NCBI RefSeq assembly: GCF_001620055.1
Contig: NZ_LQGY01000050.1
Span: forward strand, 17,656 to 81,655
Length of the DNA stretch: 64,000 nt
Direction: 5' to 3'
Source: Agromyces sp. NDB4Y10
GTDB taxonomy: Bacteria > Actinomycetota > Actinomycetes > Actinomycetales > Microbacteriaceae
A model generated the notes under the pieces. That model was not told the origin of the DNA and searched no databases. It saw only the letters and a list, made by a program, of their open reading frames with translations. A program made the translations under genes and the position numbers. Shown piece by piece: positions 52,115 to 60,763 of the stretch (its first letter is position 1; every line of letters begins with the position of its first letter).

Positions 52115-53020
52115 GTGCGCGTCCTCGTCGCCGGCGCGTCCGGCTTCATCGGCTCCGCCGTCACGGCCCGCCTCGCCGATGCGGGCCACGAGGTGGTGCG
52201 CCTCGTCCGGCGACGCGCCACGAGCGACGACGAGGTCACGTGGTCACCAGGATCGGGCATCATCGACTTCACCGTGATGGAGCGCGTCGACGCGGTGCTC
52301 AACCTGTCGGGCGCCTCGCTCGCCCGGCTGCCCTGGACGCGGCGCTGGCGCGACGAGATCCTCGAGTCGCGCGTGACCGCGACACGGACGCTCGCCGACG
52401 CGATGCGCAAGGCGAAGCGCCCGCCCGCGGTCTTCCTCAGCGGCTCGGCCGTCGGCGTGTACGGCGACCGCCCCGGCGAGCTGCTCACCGAGCACTCGAG
52501 CCCGGGCGAGGGATTCCTCGCCGACGTCGTGGGCCGGTGGGAGGCGGCGGCGAAGCTCGCACCCGACGAGACGCGCACCGTGCTCCTGCGCACGGGCATC
52601 GTCGTGGGACGCGGCGGGGCGATGCAGCGCGTGCGCACGCTGACGACCTTCGGCGTTTCGGGCCGGCTCGGCACGGGCGGCCAGTACTGGCCGTGGATCG
52701 CGATCGACGACGAGGTGGGGGCGATCGTCCACCTGCTCGACTCGCACCTGTCCGGCGCGGTGAACCTCGTCGGTCCGACGCCCGCGACCGCCGACCGGAT
52801 CATGTCGGCGCTCGCCGAGCGGATGCACCGGCCCTACGGCCTGCCCGTGCCGGAGAAGCTGCTCGAACTGGGCCTCGGCAACGCGGCCGACGACCTGCTG
52901 CTGTCCAGCCAGAAGGTCCGCCCGCAGCGCCTCATCGACGACGGCTACCGGTTCCGCCACGTGACGGTCGAGTCGGCCATCGACGCGATGCTCAACCTCG
53001 ACCGCGCTCCAGCTCGATAG
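52115..53020 (+). CDS. TIGR01777-family NAD(P)-binding epimerase-like protein
   Basis: Extended short-chain dehydrogenase/epimerase homologue (YfcH/SULA family) of 301 aa. The Rossmann motif GASGFIGSAV (7-16) starts the protein; LSGSAVGVYGDR (Ser/Tyr region) and a DUF1731 C-terminal domain (about 240-290, PEKLLELGLGNAADDLL) follow. Substrate unknown; plant relatives are linked to chloroplast division, but no such role is claimed here. It begins 3 nt after the OsmC gene and its last 29 nt overlap the convergent TPR-like gene. Confidence 0.87.
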   Translation: MRVLVAGASGFIGSAVTARLADAGHEVVRLVRRRATSDDEVTWSPGSGIIDFTVMERVDAVLNLSGASLARLPWTRRWRDEILESRVTATRTLADAMRKAKRPPAVFLSGSAVGVYGDRPGELLTEHSSPGEGFLADVVGRWEAAAKLAPDETRTVLLRTGIVVGRGGAMQRVRTLTTFGVSGRLGTGGQYWPWIAIDDEVGAIVHLLDSHLSGAVNLVGPTPATADRIMSALAERMHRPYGLPVPEKLLELGLGNAADDLLLSSQKVRPQRLIDDGYRFRHVTVESAIDAMLNLDRAPAR

Positions 53021-53435
53021 CCCGCCGCACGGCCCGGCGCGCTCGCCGCCGATCCCCCGCCGCGTCGTAGGCCAGGCCGAGCCGGAGCCAGGCACGCCAC
53101 GAGTCGGGTTCCGCCTCGACCGCGCTGCGGAAGGCGGGGAACGCGTCATCCGCCGCCGCCCGCTCGGGGCGCCCGCTGGGCCGGAGCGGCATGCCCAGGT
53201 CGAGCGCACCCTCCGCCTCGAGCTGCCGCACGAGCCGCTGCGAGCGAGCGCCGAACTGGAGTTCGCGCCAGATGGCCCACGCCGCCAGCACCGGCAGCAC
53301 GATGAGGGCGACGCCCATGACGACGGCGACGGGCTCGCCGGTCTGCACGAACTGCACGGCGCGCCATCCGACGAGCACGAGGTAGACGCCGAGCAGCACC
53401 GCCATCACGACGGCGCCGAGCTTCGCTCCGCTCAT
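52992..53435 (-). CDS. Small membrane protein with TPR-like C-terminus
   Basis: Unrecognised 147-aa protein: two transmembrane helices (7-28 and 38-60) and a cytoplasmic-looking C-terminal helical segment (SWRAWLRLGLAYDAAGDRRRA) resembling one tetratricopeptide repeat. ATG 53435 overlaps the dapB stop (ATGA), so it is translationally coupled to dapB. A small adaptor in envelope processes is conceivable but nothing in the sequence shows it. Confidence 0.75.
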   Translation of the reverse strand: MSGAKLGAVVMAVLLGVYLVLVGWRAVQFVQTGEPVAVVMGVALIVLPVLAAWAIWRELQFGARSQRLVRQLEAEGALDLGMPLRPSGRPERAAADDAFPAFRSAVEAEPDSWRAWLRLGLAYDAAGDRRRARRAVRRAIELERGRG

Positions 53436-54190
53436 CGCGCGCCGGGCAGTTCGAGGCCGAGCAGGGCGTCGAGCCCGACCGTCACGCCCTCCGACGTCGC
53501 GGCGCGACGGAGCGCGAGCAGGATGCCGCTCTCATAGGCGGACGAGGAGATGGTGGAGTGCGCGATCGTGAGCGTCTCGCCGTCGCCGCCGAGGATCACG
53601 CGCTGCTCGGCGAGCAGGCCCGACATGCGGAGGCTGTGCACCGGCACGCCGGAGACGAGCTGCCCGCGCGCACGCTGGTCGGCGTGCGGTGCGGCGACCG
53701 GGCCGGCGTCGCCGCGTGCGGCCGCGACGAGCTCGGCCGTGCGGACGGCCGTGCCGGAGGGCGAATCGACCTTGCCGGCGTGGTGGGCCTCGACGATCTC
53801 GATCGAGTCGAAGTGCTGCGCGGCGAACGCGGCGAACGCGGACCCGAGCACGCTGCCCACCGAGAAGTTCGGCACGAAGATCACGCCGGGCGCCTCGTCG
53901 AGGTCGCGGAGTCGGCGCTCCACCTCGGCGATGCGCTCGTTCGACCATCCCGAGGTGCCGACCACGACCGCGGCACCCGCCTCGATGGCCGCCTCGACGA
54001 TGCCCTGGCTCGCGGCGGGGTGCGTGACGTCGAGCACCACGTCGGCGCCGTCGAGCTCGTCGAGCTCGTCGAGGTTCGACGTGGAGTCGAGCCCGGCGTG
54101 CAGTTCGAGGTCGTCGGCCTCCTCGATGAGCCGGACGGCGAGCCGCCCCATCTTCCCGGTCGCTCCGGCCACCGCCACCCTGATCGTCAC
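53432..54190 (-). CDS. dapB: 4-hydroxy-tetrahydrodipicolinate reductase
   Basis: NAD(P)H reductase after DapA in lysine/DAP synthesis, 252 aa. Nucleotide-binding loop AVAGATGKMGR (6-16), GTSGW, and the catalytic HH..K in EAHHAGKVDSPSGTA. GTG 54190 is chosen because TAGGGT lies exactly 7 nt upstream; the GTG at 54199 overlaps that hexamer and would add MID. It heads a two-gene unit with the TPR-like gene. Confidence 0.95.
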   Translation of the reverse strand: MTIRVAVAGATGKMGRLAVRLIEEADDLELHAGLDSTSNLDELDELDGADVVLDVTHPAASQGIVEAAIEAGAAVVVGTSGWSNERIAEVERRLRDLDEAPGVIFVPNFSVGSVLGSAFAAFAAQHFDSIEIVEAHHAGKVDSPSGTAVRTAELVAAARGDAGPVAAPHADQRARGQLVSGVPVHSLRMSGLLAEQRVILGGDGETLTIAHSTISSSAYESGILLALRRAATSEGVTVGLDALLGLELPGAR

Positions 54191-54197
54191 GTCGATC

Positions 54198-54203
54198 ACC
54201 CTA
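54198..54203 (-). promoter_or_regulatory. -10 element TAGGGT of dapB (leaderless-type)
   Basis: TAGGGT, 7 nt before GTG 54190; an earlier in-frame GTG lies within it. Confidence 0.5.
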
Positions 54204-54265
54204 GCAATCGCGCCGCCGCGGTCCTCCCGTCGCAGCGGGCGGTCCGGTCGCGGTCACCGCGGTCG

Positions 54266-54271
54266 TAGGCT
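54266..54271 (+). promoter_or_regulatory. -10 element TAGGCT of the GNAT gene at 54278 (leaderless-type)
   Basis: TAGGCT, 6 nt upstream of ATG 54278. Confidence 0.5.
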
Positions 54272-54277
54272 GAGCGG

Positions 54278-54760
54278 ATGCTGCGCTTCCGCGACGCCGA
54301 CGTGACCGACCCCGACGCGCACCGCCTGCTCGAGGCGTACTTCGCCGAGCGCGCCGAGGGCTTCCCGCCCGAGCAGGGCGCGTACCGCCCGACGTGGCCG
54401 GAACCGGCCCGGTTCACTCCCCCGGTCGGGGTCTTCCTCATCGTCGAGGACGAGTCCGGCGAGGCGGTGGGCTGCGGCGGCGTGCGGCGGATCGCGGACG
54501 CCGACGACGGCACGGTGCGCTTCGAGGTCAAGCACCTCTGGTTGGCGCCCGCGGGTCGGGGCCGCGGCGAGGGCCGCCGCCTGCTGCTCGAGCTCGAGCG
54601 GCGCGCGGTCGGGTTCGGCGCCGGTGAGCTCGTCCTCGACACGAACGCGAGCCTCGAGGCCGCGGGCGGGCTCTACCGGTCGAGCGGCTACGTCGACATC
54701 CCGCCCTACAACGCCAACCCGAACGCGACGAACTGGTACGGCAAGCGCGTTCGCGCCTGA
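54278..54760 (+). CDS. GNAT-family N-acetyltransferase
   Basis: Acetyltransferase of 160 aa. The acyl-CoA loop follows the pattern RGRGEGRRLL after VKHLWLAPA, with a final strand region SLEAAGGLYRSSGYVDIPPY that resembles amino-group acetyltransferases. Substrate unknown. It is single, divergent from dapB and convergent with the histidine phosphatase gene (4 bp between stops). Confidence 0.86.
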   Translation: MLRFRDADVTDPDAHRLLEAYFAERAEGFPPEQGAYRPTWPEPARFTPPVGVFLIVEDESGEAVGCGGVRRIADADDGTVRFEVKHLWLAPAGRGRGEGRRLLLELERRAVGFGAGELVLDTNASLEAAGGLYRSSGYVDIPPYNANPNATNWYGKRVRA

Positions 54761-54764
54761 CCGG

Positions 54765-55370
54765 TCAGAGCGAGTACAGGTCGGGGAGCCCCGTCCGCAT
54801 CTCCGGCGGCAGGTGGGCGAGGTCGTTGTGGACCACGAGGCTCCACGGCCGGCCCGGCGCCCGCTGCGTGAGCACCGTCAGGCCGCAGTTGGCCTGGTTG
54901 ATCGTGACCCAGCGCCACTCGGGTGCTCCGAGCACCTCGCGCACGAACCAGCCGATCACGAAGTTGTGGGTGATGAGCAGGTCGTGGCGGTCCTCGCGGT
55001 GGGAGCTGAGGAACTCCGCCCGCGCGTCGGCCATCTGCGCCTGCCCGGCCTCGAAGTCGAGCTCCGAGTAGGAGCCGAAGAACGGCGCGTACGCCGAGGG
55101 CGTGTCGGGCCCGGGACCGGACGGCACGCAGTCGAAGAGCAGGGCCGAGGGCTCCGGGTGCAGGGCCGGGAGCTTGCCCGCGATGATCTTCGCGGTCTCG
55201 GCGGCGCGCTGCAACGGCGAGTGCCACGCGTGGTCGAACGGGATCCCGCCGAGCCGTTCGGCGAGCAGTTCCGCCTGCCGTCGGCCCCGCGGCGACAGCG
55301 GCCCGTCGGGGAGGCCGTGCTCGGCGTCGAGCTGTTCGCCGTGGCGGACGAGGTACAGGTGGTGGGGCAC
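54765..55370 (-). CDS. Histidine phosphatase (phosphoglycerate mutase-like) family protein
   Basis: Branch-1 histidine phosphatase of 201 aa. The catalytic RHG motif is YLVRHGEQ (6-13), followed by GPLSPRGRRQAE and the SPLQRAAETAKIIA block; the second histidine is in LLITHNFVIGW. Substrate unknown: family members hydrolyse sugar phosphates, nucleotides or phosphoproteins. GTG 55370 follows AGGAACCC, 26 nt after the M16 protease gene upstream. Confidence 0.88.
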   Translation of the reverse strand: MPHHLYLVRHGEQLDAEHGLPDGPLSPRGRRQAELLAERLGGIPFDHAWHSPLQRAAETAKIIAGKLPALHPEPSALLFDCVPSGPGPDTPSAYAPFFGSYSELDFEAGQAQMADARAEFLSSHREDRHDLLITHNFVIGWFVREVLGAPEWRWVTINQANCGLTVLTQRAPGRPWSLVVHNDLAHLPPEMRTGLPDLYSL

Positions 55371-55396
55371 GTGGGTTCCTGGGGGTCGGGCGTCGC

Positions 55397-56782
55397 TCAG
55401 GCGACGTCGGTTCGGGGTTCGGGCTGGTCGACGACCGATCGGAACGCGTGCTCGTCGACGGGCCCGACCGCGACGAGCGACACGGGACGCGCGGCGAGGT
55501 CGGCTGCGAGGGCCTGCACGTCGTCGGCCGTGACCCGCGCGACGCGACGGAGCGCCTCGTCGAGGTCGGCGAACTCGCCGAGCGCGAGTTCGGCGCGGCC
55601 GAGCCGCGACATCCGCGTGTCGCTGTCCTCGAGCGCGAGCGCCGAGGCGCCGCCGAGGTAGCCGACGGCGCGTTCCATCTCGTCGGGCGTGACGCCGTGG
55701 TGGGCGAGCCGCTCGAGTTCGGTGCGCATGAGCGCCGCCACCGTGGCGGCGTTGCGCGGCGCGCAGCCGGCGTACATGCCGAACACGCCCGCGTCGGAGT
55801 AGCCGGGGGCGAAGGAGTACACGGAGTAGGCCAGGCCGCGCCGTTCCCGCACCTCCTGGAACAGCCGCGACGACATGCCCGCGCCGAAGACCGTGTTCAG
55901 GACGCTGAGCACGGCGCGGCGGTCGTCGGTCGCCACGAGACCGGGTACCCCGAGCACGAGGTTCACCTGCTCGTTGGGCTTCTCGACGACCGTGAGCGCG
56001 GTGGTGCCGACGGGCGTCGCGGGCCCGCCGTCGCGCCGCTCGACCGGGGCGCCCTCGTCGTCGAGCCGCCACCCGGCTGCGGCGAGCGCGCGGCTCAGGT
56101 CCGCGACGACGCGGTCGTGGTCGACGGCTCCGGCGACGGTGACGACGAGGTCCTGCGGCCGGTAGTTCGCCCGGTAGTGCTCCCAGACGGCGTCACGCGT
56201 CGCGGCGCCGATCGTCTCAGGGTCGCCGCCGATGGGTCGGGCGAGCGGATGCCGCCCCAGGACGGCCTCGAAGAAGCGCTCGCTCGCGACATCCGACGGG
56301 TCGTCGCCCGCCATCGCGAGCTCTTCGAGGATGACGCGGCGCTCGCTCTCGAACTCGTCGGGGTCGAGCAGCGAGGAGGTGAACATGTCGGCCAGCACCT
56401 CGACCGCCATGGGCAGGTCGCGGTCCTGCACCTTCGCGTAGTAGCAGGTGTACTCCTTGGCCGTGACGGCGTTGTGCTCGCCGCCGACCGCGTCGAACGC
56501 GACGGCGATGTCGAGCGCGGTGCGCGCGGCGGTGCCCTTGAAGAGCAGGTGCTCGAGGAAGTGCGTGGAGCCGAACGTGGCGGGGTGGCCGGAGTCGGAC
56601 GGATGCTCGTCGCGGGAGCCCACGGCGACCCAGAACCCGATCGTCGCGCTGCGGCTGCCGGGCACGCGCTCGCTGAGGACGCGGATGCCGGACGGCAGGA
56701 CCGAACGGCGGACCAGGGTGTCGCCGGCGGCGCGGAACTCGAGCTCGGGCATACCGAGGGGGAGGTCGACGGCGCCGTTCAC
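55397..56782 (-). CDS. M16-family zinc metallopeptidase
   Basis: Pitrilysin-type protease of 461 aa, the single-gene actinobacterial form related to mitochondrial processing peptidase beta. Inverted zinc motif HFLEH (74-78) in GSTHFLEHLLFKG, with the distal Glu in ERRVILEELAM. The C-terminal half holds the MSSRLFQEVRERRGLAYSVYS block typical of the family. GTG 56782 has TAGGCT 7 nt upstream; longer frames are non-conserved. It is usually encoded near pnp and dapB in Actinobacteria; dapB is close by here, pnp is not in the window. Confidence 0.92.
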   Translation of the reverse strand: MNGAVDLPLGMPELEFRAAGDTLVRRSVLPSGIRVLSERVPGSRSATIGFWVAVGSRDEHPSDSGHPATFGSTHFLEHLLFKGTAARTALDIAVAFDAVGGEHNAVTAKEYTCYYAKVQDRDLPMAVEVLADMFTSSLLDPDEFESERRVILEELAMAGDDPSDVASERFFEAVLGRHPLARPIGGDPETIGAATRDAVWEHYRANYRPQDLVVTVAGAVDHDRVVADLSRALAAAGWRLDDEGAPVERRDGGPATPVGTTALTVVEKPNEQVNLVLGVPGLVATDDRRAVLSVLNTVFGAGMSSRLFQEVRERRGLAYSVYSFAPGYSDAGVFGMYAGCAPRNAATVAALMRTELERLAHHGVTPDEMERAVGYLGGASALALEDSDTRMSRLGRAELALGEFADLDEALRRVARVTADDVQALAADLAARPVSLVAVGPVDEHAFRSVVDQPEPRTDVA

Positions 56783-56789
56783 GCCATCC

Positions 56790-56795
56790 AGCCTA
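56790..56795 (-). promoter_or_regulatory. -10 element TAGGCT of the M16 protease gene (leaderless-type)
   Basis: TAGGCT, 7 nt before GTG 56782. Confidence 0.5.
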
Positions 56796-56829
56796 GGCCA
56801 CGGCGTGACGGAGGACGCCCGGCTCGCAC

Positions 56830-57924
56830 TCAGGCCGAGGCCCGGTCGAGCTCGACGAGCTCCGACCGGGTGAGGACCAGCGACGCGGCGCGCATGAGGG
56901 CGTCCACCTGGTCGGGGCGCCGCACGGCGACGACCGGGGCGGCGACGGCCGGCCGCGCGAGCAGCCACGCCACGGCGACCGCGGCGGGATCGGTGCCGTG
57001 GGCGTCGGCGACCTCGCCCAGCACCCGGAGCACGCGGGTCGCGCGGCGCCCTGCCCGATGCTGGTGCCGTGCCGCGGTCGCGTCGCGGGGCTCGCCGCGG
57101 CGGTGCAGCCGCCGACCGAGGACGCCGCCCGCGAGGGGCGACTGCGGCAGGACCGCGAGCCCCTGGGCCCGGGCGACGACGCCGAGCGCGCCCTCGAACC
57201 CGCGGCGCGCCAGGAGGTGGTACGGGGTCGCGAGCGCCTGGAAGCGGGGCAGCCCGTCGGCGGCGAGAACGCGCGCCTGGATGAGGCGCTCCGGCGAGCA
57301 GCCCGCGGCGGCGAGCGCGAGCACCTTGCCGGAGGCGAGGAGCGCGTCGAGTGCGCCGAGGATCTCCTCGAGGGGCGTCTCGGGGTCGTCGTCGTGGTAG
57401 GCGAGGAGGTCGATGCGGTCGGTGCCGAGACGTCCGAGCGAGGCATCCACCGCGTCGGTGATCGTGCGGGTCGTGGGCCGGGCGGGTCCGGGGCTGCGTC
57501 GCACCCGGGTCATGAGGCGCACGCGGTCGCGCGTGCCCCGGGAGGCGAGCCAGGCGCCGACGAGGCGTTCGCCCCCGGCCGGGTCCGCGGGCCCGCTGGC
57601 GACGGCGATGAGGTCTCCGCCCAGTCCGGCGAAGCGGTCGAGGAGGTCGGCGGCGTGGGCATCGGCGCCCCCGTCGAGCGCCCCGGTGCTCAGCCCGAGC
57701 AAGTGCACCTCGACGCCCGAGTCGCCGAGCTCGACGCGATACGGCACCGTGATGGGGCCGGAGACGGGGTTCGTCTGGATCTCCGCGGTGGTGGGCGGCT
57801 CCGCGGTGGTGGGCTCCGAGGTCTCGGACGGCACGCGATCCAGCTCGTCGGCGGCGCACGCCGTGGCGGCGCCCGGCCGGCCCCCGGCCCGCCGTGCTCC
57901 GTGCTGTGCGTGCTTCCGCGCCAC
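56830..57924 (-). CDS. Degenerate aldo/keto reductase-family protein
   Basis: TIM-barrel protein of 364 aa whose overall layout follows aldo/keto reductases (VELGDSGVEVHLLGLSTGAL opening, TDRIDLLAYHDDD, and PQSPLAGGVLGRRL cofactor region), with an Ala/Thr-rich N-terminal extension of about 55 residues. The usual catalytic Asp-Tyr pair (D-T-A-x-x-Y-G) reads IAVASGPAD and the Lys strand reads RLMTRV, so Asp, Tyr and Lys all appear replaced; only the His in YHDDD is kept. It is probably catalytically altered or a non-reductase relative. GTG 57924 follows GGAGGA. Confidence 0.72.
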   Translation of the reverse strand: MARKHAQHGARRAGGRPGAATACAADELDRVPSETSEPTTAEPPTTAEIQTNPVSGPITVPYRVELGDSGVEVHLLGLSTGALDGGADAHAADLLDRFAGLGGDLIAVASGPADPAGGERLVGAWLASRGTRDRVRLMTRVRRSPGPARPTTRTITDAVDASLGRLGTDRIDLLAYHDDDPETPLEEILGALDALLASGKVLALAAAGCSPERLIQARVLAADGLPRFQALATPYHLLARRGFEGALGVVARAQGLAVLPQSPLAGGVLGRRLHRRGEPRDATAARHQHRAGRRATRVLRVLGEVADAHGTDPAAVAVAWLLARPAVAAPVVAVRRPDQVDALMRAASLVLTRSELVELDRASA

Positions 57925-58094
57925 GCGATCCTCCTCCCCAGGATTGCCTTCGACAGTAGGCGCCGTCTCGGAGCGACCCCCGACGGATCGGGTGAAGCGT
58001 TATCGAAACGTTGGTGAACACGGTGCCCCGGGCGGTCCGGAGCCGCATCGTCCGTTCGGTTGACCGCCGCGAGCGCGCGCGAGCCGAACGCCTC

Positions 58095-58139
58095 TTGCGG
58101 TGCATTGAACAAGCGTTTAGCATCCTGAACGTGCGTTCA
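58095..58139 (+). promoter_or_regulatory. tetR promoter with two tandem operator repeats
   Basis: TTGCGG (58095-58100), 17-nt spacer, TAGCAT (58118-58123), then 7 nt to GTG 58131. Two inverted repeats lie over it: TGAAC-AAGC-GTTTA (58106-58119, one mismatch) and TGAAC-GTGC-GTTCA (58126-58139, perfect), 20 bp apart. The second covers the start codon. This is a textbook arrangement for autorepression by a TetR dimer pair. Confidence 0.75.
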
Positions 58140-58889
58140 ATCCCCGCCGCTGACGCGACCACCGTCGCACGCATCCGAGCCGCCGCCGTGGCGCGGTTCG
58201 GACGCCACGGCTTCGCGCGCACGAGCGTCCGCGAGATCGCGAGCGACGCGGGCGTGAGCCCCGGCCTCGTCATCCACCACTTCGGCTCGAAGGAGGGATT
58301 GCGCCGCGCCTGCGACGAGTGGATGGTCGCGCAGCTGATCGGCGAGAAGGCCCGCCTCGGCGACACCGAGGTCGCCTCCACGATCCGGGAATGGCTCGAC
58401 GACCCGGGACGCTTCCGCGGCTACCTCGACTACGTCGGCATGATGCTCGCCGACGGCACGGGCGGCGGCGACCGGCTCTTCGACCTCCTGCTCGCCGAGA
58501 CCCGGGCCATGCTCGAGGAGGGGGTCGCCTCCGGCGCCATGCGCGAGAGCTCCGACCCCGAACTCCGGGCCGTACTCGTGACCGTGCACGGCCTCGCCCC
58601 GCTGCTGCTGCGCGAGCACCTCGCGCGCGTGCTGGGGGCCCCGCTCGACGACCCCGCGACCGTACGGCGCATGACGCTGCCGACGCTCGAGCTCTACACC
58701 CACGGCCTCTACGCCGACACCCGCATCCTCGATGCCGCGCGCTCGGCGATCGCCGACGTCGGCGACGGCCACGCGGTGGCCCACCCCGAGGCGGCCGTCC
58801 CGGCCGACCGGGTGCGTTCCGACAAGGGCCCCGGCAACCCGAACCAGGACCCCGACCCGCCGACCGGTGACGACGCCGCGCGCCACTGA
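58131..58889 (+). CDS. TetR/AcrR-family transcriptional repressor
   Basis: Repressor of 252 aa: an N-terminal HTH (FARTSVREIASDAGVSPGLVIHHFGSKEGL, about 28-57, written here in its conserved parts) and an effector domain with the C-terminal helices used for dimerisation; the last 35 residues are polar and likely disordered. GTG 58131 is chosen from the -10 position (leaderless); a longer frame from 58011 would cross the promoter. It overlaps its own operators and lies 41 nt upstream of an ABC exporter operon on the same strand, which it probably represses. Ligand unknown. Confidence 0.9.
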   Translation: MRSIPAADATTVARIRAAAVARFGRHGFARTSVREIASDAGVSPGLVIHHFGSKEGLRRACDEWMVAQLIGEKARLGDTEVASTIREWLDDPGRFRGYLDYVGMMLADGTGGGDRLFDLLLAETRAMLEEGVASGAMRESSDPELRAVLVTVHGLAPLLLREHLARVLGAPLDDPATVRRMTLPTLELYTHGLYADTRILDAARSAIADVGDGHAVAHPEAAVPADRVRSDKGPGNPNQDPDPPTGDDAARH

Positions 58890-58930
58890 GGCGCGGCATC
58901 CGCTCTCGTCATCGACTCGAAGGGACCTCC

Positions 58931-59908
58931 ATGGACACCACCACCGACGCGGCCGTCACCACGCGCGGCCTCGTCAAGCGCTACGGCACGAACACCGCCC
59001 TCCACGGCATCGACCTCGACATCCCGCGCGGCAGCGTCTTCGGCATGATCGGACCGAACGGCGCCGGCAAGACCACCACGATGCGCCTGCTGCTCGACAT
59101 CCTGCGGCCGAGCGCCGGCGAGCTGCGGGTGCTCGGCGAGACGCCGCGCCTCGGCGGGGCCGCACTCCGCCGACGGATCGGCTACCTGCCCGGTGAGCTG
59201 CACCTGGCGACGCGGGTGAAGGGGCGCGAGCTCCTGGCGCACTACGCCGAGATCTCGGGGCCCGTGCGTCCCGGTGCCGTCGACGCGCTCGCCGACCGGC
59301 TCGGCGTGGACCTCGGCCGTCCCGTCCGCAGCCTCTCGAAGGGCAACAAGCAGAAGATCGGCCTCATCCAGGCCTTCATGCACGAGCCGGAGCTGCTGGT
59401 GCTCGACGAGCCGACGAGCGGGCTCGACCCGCTGGTGCAGCAGGAGTTCCACGCGATGCTGCACGAGGCGAAGGCGAACGGCCAGACCGTCTTCCTGTCG
59501 TCGCACGTGCTCAGCGAGGTGCAGCAGACCGCGCACGAGATCGCGATCCTGAAGCAGGGGCGCATCGTCGAGCGGTCCACGGTCGCCGCGCTCCGCGAGG
59601 ACGCGGTGCGGCACGTCCGGCTCGTCGTGGCCGAAGCGGATGCCGCGGCGGCCCGTGCGACGCTCGACGCGCTGCCCGGCGTGAGCGGCGTGGCCCCGGC
59701 GGGCGACGGTCCGGGCACCGTCGCGTTCTCGGCCACGCTCGACGCGCACGTCGACGCCTTCGTGAAGGCCGTCGCCCGGCTCGACGTGGTCGACCTGACG
59801 GTGGAGGAGCCCGACCTCGAGGAGATGGTGCTCGCCTACTACGGCACCGACCTCACGGCCGACGCCGACGACGCCGAGGGCACGACGCGGAAGGGGGCGC
59901 GGCGATGA
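58931..59908 (+). CDS. ABC exporter ATP-binding protein (drug/antibiotic type)
   Basis: Cytoplasmic ATPase of 325 aa of the CcmA/DrrA group. Walker A GPNGAGKTT (41-49), signature LSKGNKQK, Walker B LLVLDEPTSGLDPL and the H-loop SSHVLSE are intact, followed by a C-terminal regulatory extension of about 100 residues. ATG 58931 has GAAGGGA upstream. It overlaps the permease start by 4 nt. With the TetR gene just upstream, a regulated exporter of a toxic or self-made compound is likely; the substrate is unknown. Confidence 0.93.
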   Translation: MDTTTDAAVTTRGLVKRYGTNTALHGIDLDIPRGSVFGMIGPNGAGKTTTMRLLLDILRPSAGELRVLGETPRLGGAALRRRIGYLPGELHLATRVKGRELLAHYAEISGPVRPGAVDALADRLGVDLGRPVRSLSKGNKQKIGLIQAFMHEPELLVLDEPTSGLDPLVQQEFHAMLHEAKANGQTVFLSSHVLSEVQQTAHEIAILKQGRIVERSTVAALREDAVRHVRLVVAEADAAAARATLDALPGVSGVAPAGDGPGTVAFSATLDAHVDAFVKAVARLDVVDLTVEEPDLEEMVLAYYGTDLTADADDAEGTTRKGARR

Positions 59909-60702
59909 ACACGGTCCTCCCCCTCTTCCGGCGTTCGCTCGCCGACGGCTGGCGCGGGCTCCTCGGCTGGACCGGGGGCCTGCTCGTCGCCCTGTTCCTG
60001 TACCTGCCGCTCTACCCGTCGTTCGGCGGCAACGGCCAGCTGCAGGAGATCGTCGACATGATGCCGCCGGAGCTCGTGCAGTCGCTCGGGTACGACCAGA
60101 TCGGCTCGGGCCCCGGATACGTCCAGGCGACGTTCTACGGGCTCATCGGTTTCGTGCTCGCGACGATCGCCGCGGTCGGCTGGGGCACCGGCGCCATCGC
60201 GAACGACGAGGAGAACGGCCAGCTCGAACTCACCCTCGCGCACGGCGTGACCCGCGGACAGCTCTACGCCGAGCGGACGGCCGCCGTGCTCGTCAAGCTC
60301 GCGTGGCTCGCGCTCGTGAGCGTCGTCGTCGTCATGGTCCTGAACGAGCCGTCCGAGCTCGGCATCGAGTTCGGCGACCTCGTCGCGACCGCCGTGGCCT
60401 ACTTCGGCCTCGTCGCCCTGAGCGCCGCGGCCGCCATCGCGGTCGGCGGCCTGACCGGCCGACGCACCTGGTCGCTCGGCGCGGGCGCGGGGATCGCCGT
60501 GTACGGCTACGCGATGAACGCGCTCGGCAACCAGGGCGAGGACGTCCGGTGGCTGCACGACTGGTCGCCGTACAGCTGGGCGTACGCGGACGCGCCGCTC
60601 GAGAACGGCTGGAGCGAGCTGACCTGGCTGCTGTTCGCCGTGTCCGCGGTGCTGCTCGTTCTCGGCTGGCTCGTGTTCCGCCGCCGCGACGTGGCGGTGT
60701 GA
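59905..60702 (+). CDS. ABC exporter permease (ABC-2 type)
   Basis: Membrane subunit of the exporter, 265 aa, about six hydrophobic helices (first LLGWTGGLLVALFLYLPLY, last LLFAVSAVLLVLGWLVF). It resembles the ABC-2 permeases annotated as polyketide-antibiotic exporters but is half their size. It carries the ENGQLELTLAHGVTRGQLYAER-type cytoplasmic loop expected to touch the ATPase. ATG 59905 overlaps the ATPase gene (ATGA). Confidence 0.9.
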   Translation: MNTVLPLFRRSLADGWRGLLGWTGGLLVALFLYLPLYPSFGGNGQLQEIVDMMPPELVQSLGYDQIGSGPGYVQATFYGLIGFVLATIAAVGWGTGAIANDEENGQLELTLAHGVTRGQLYAERTAAVLVKLAWLALVSVVVVMVLNEPSELGIEFGDLVATAVAYFGLVALSAAAAIAVGGLTGRRTWSLGAGAGIAVYGYAMNALGNQGEDVRWLHDWSPYSWAYADAPLENGWSELTWLLFAVSAVLLVLGWLVFRRRDVAV

Positions 60703-60708
60703 CCGAGA

Positions 60709-60760
60709 ACGGATGCCGCGGCGCGCGCCCGGCACACGGGCGTCGCGTCGCGGCATCCGT
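60709..60760. terminator. Bidirectional terminator between the exporter and citE-like genes
   Basis: Perfect 12-bp outer arms (60709-60720 and 60749-60760) enclosing an inner CGCGCCCG/CGGGCG pairing. It occupies the 61-bp gap between two convergent genes and is built from the recurring GGATGCC/GGCATCC element. Confidence 0.7.
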
Positions 60761-60763
60761 CGG

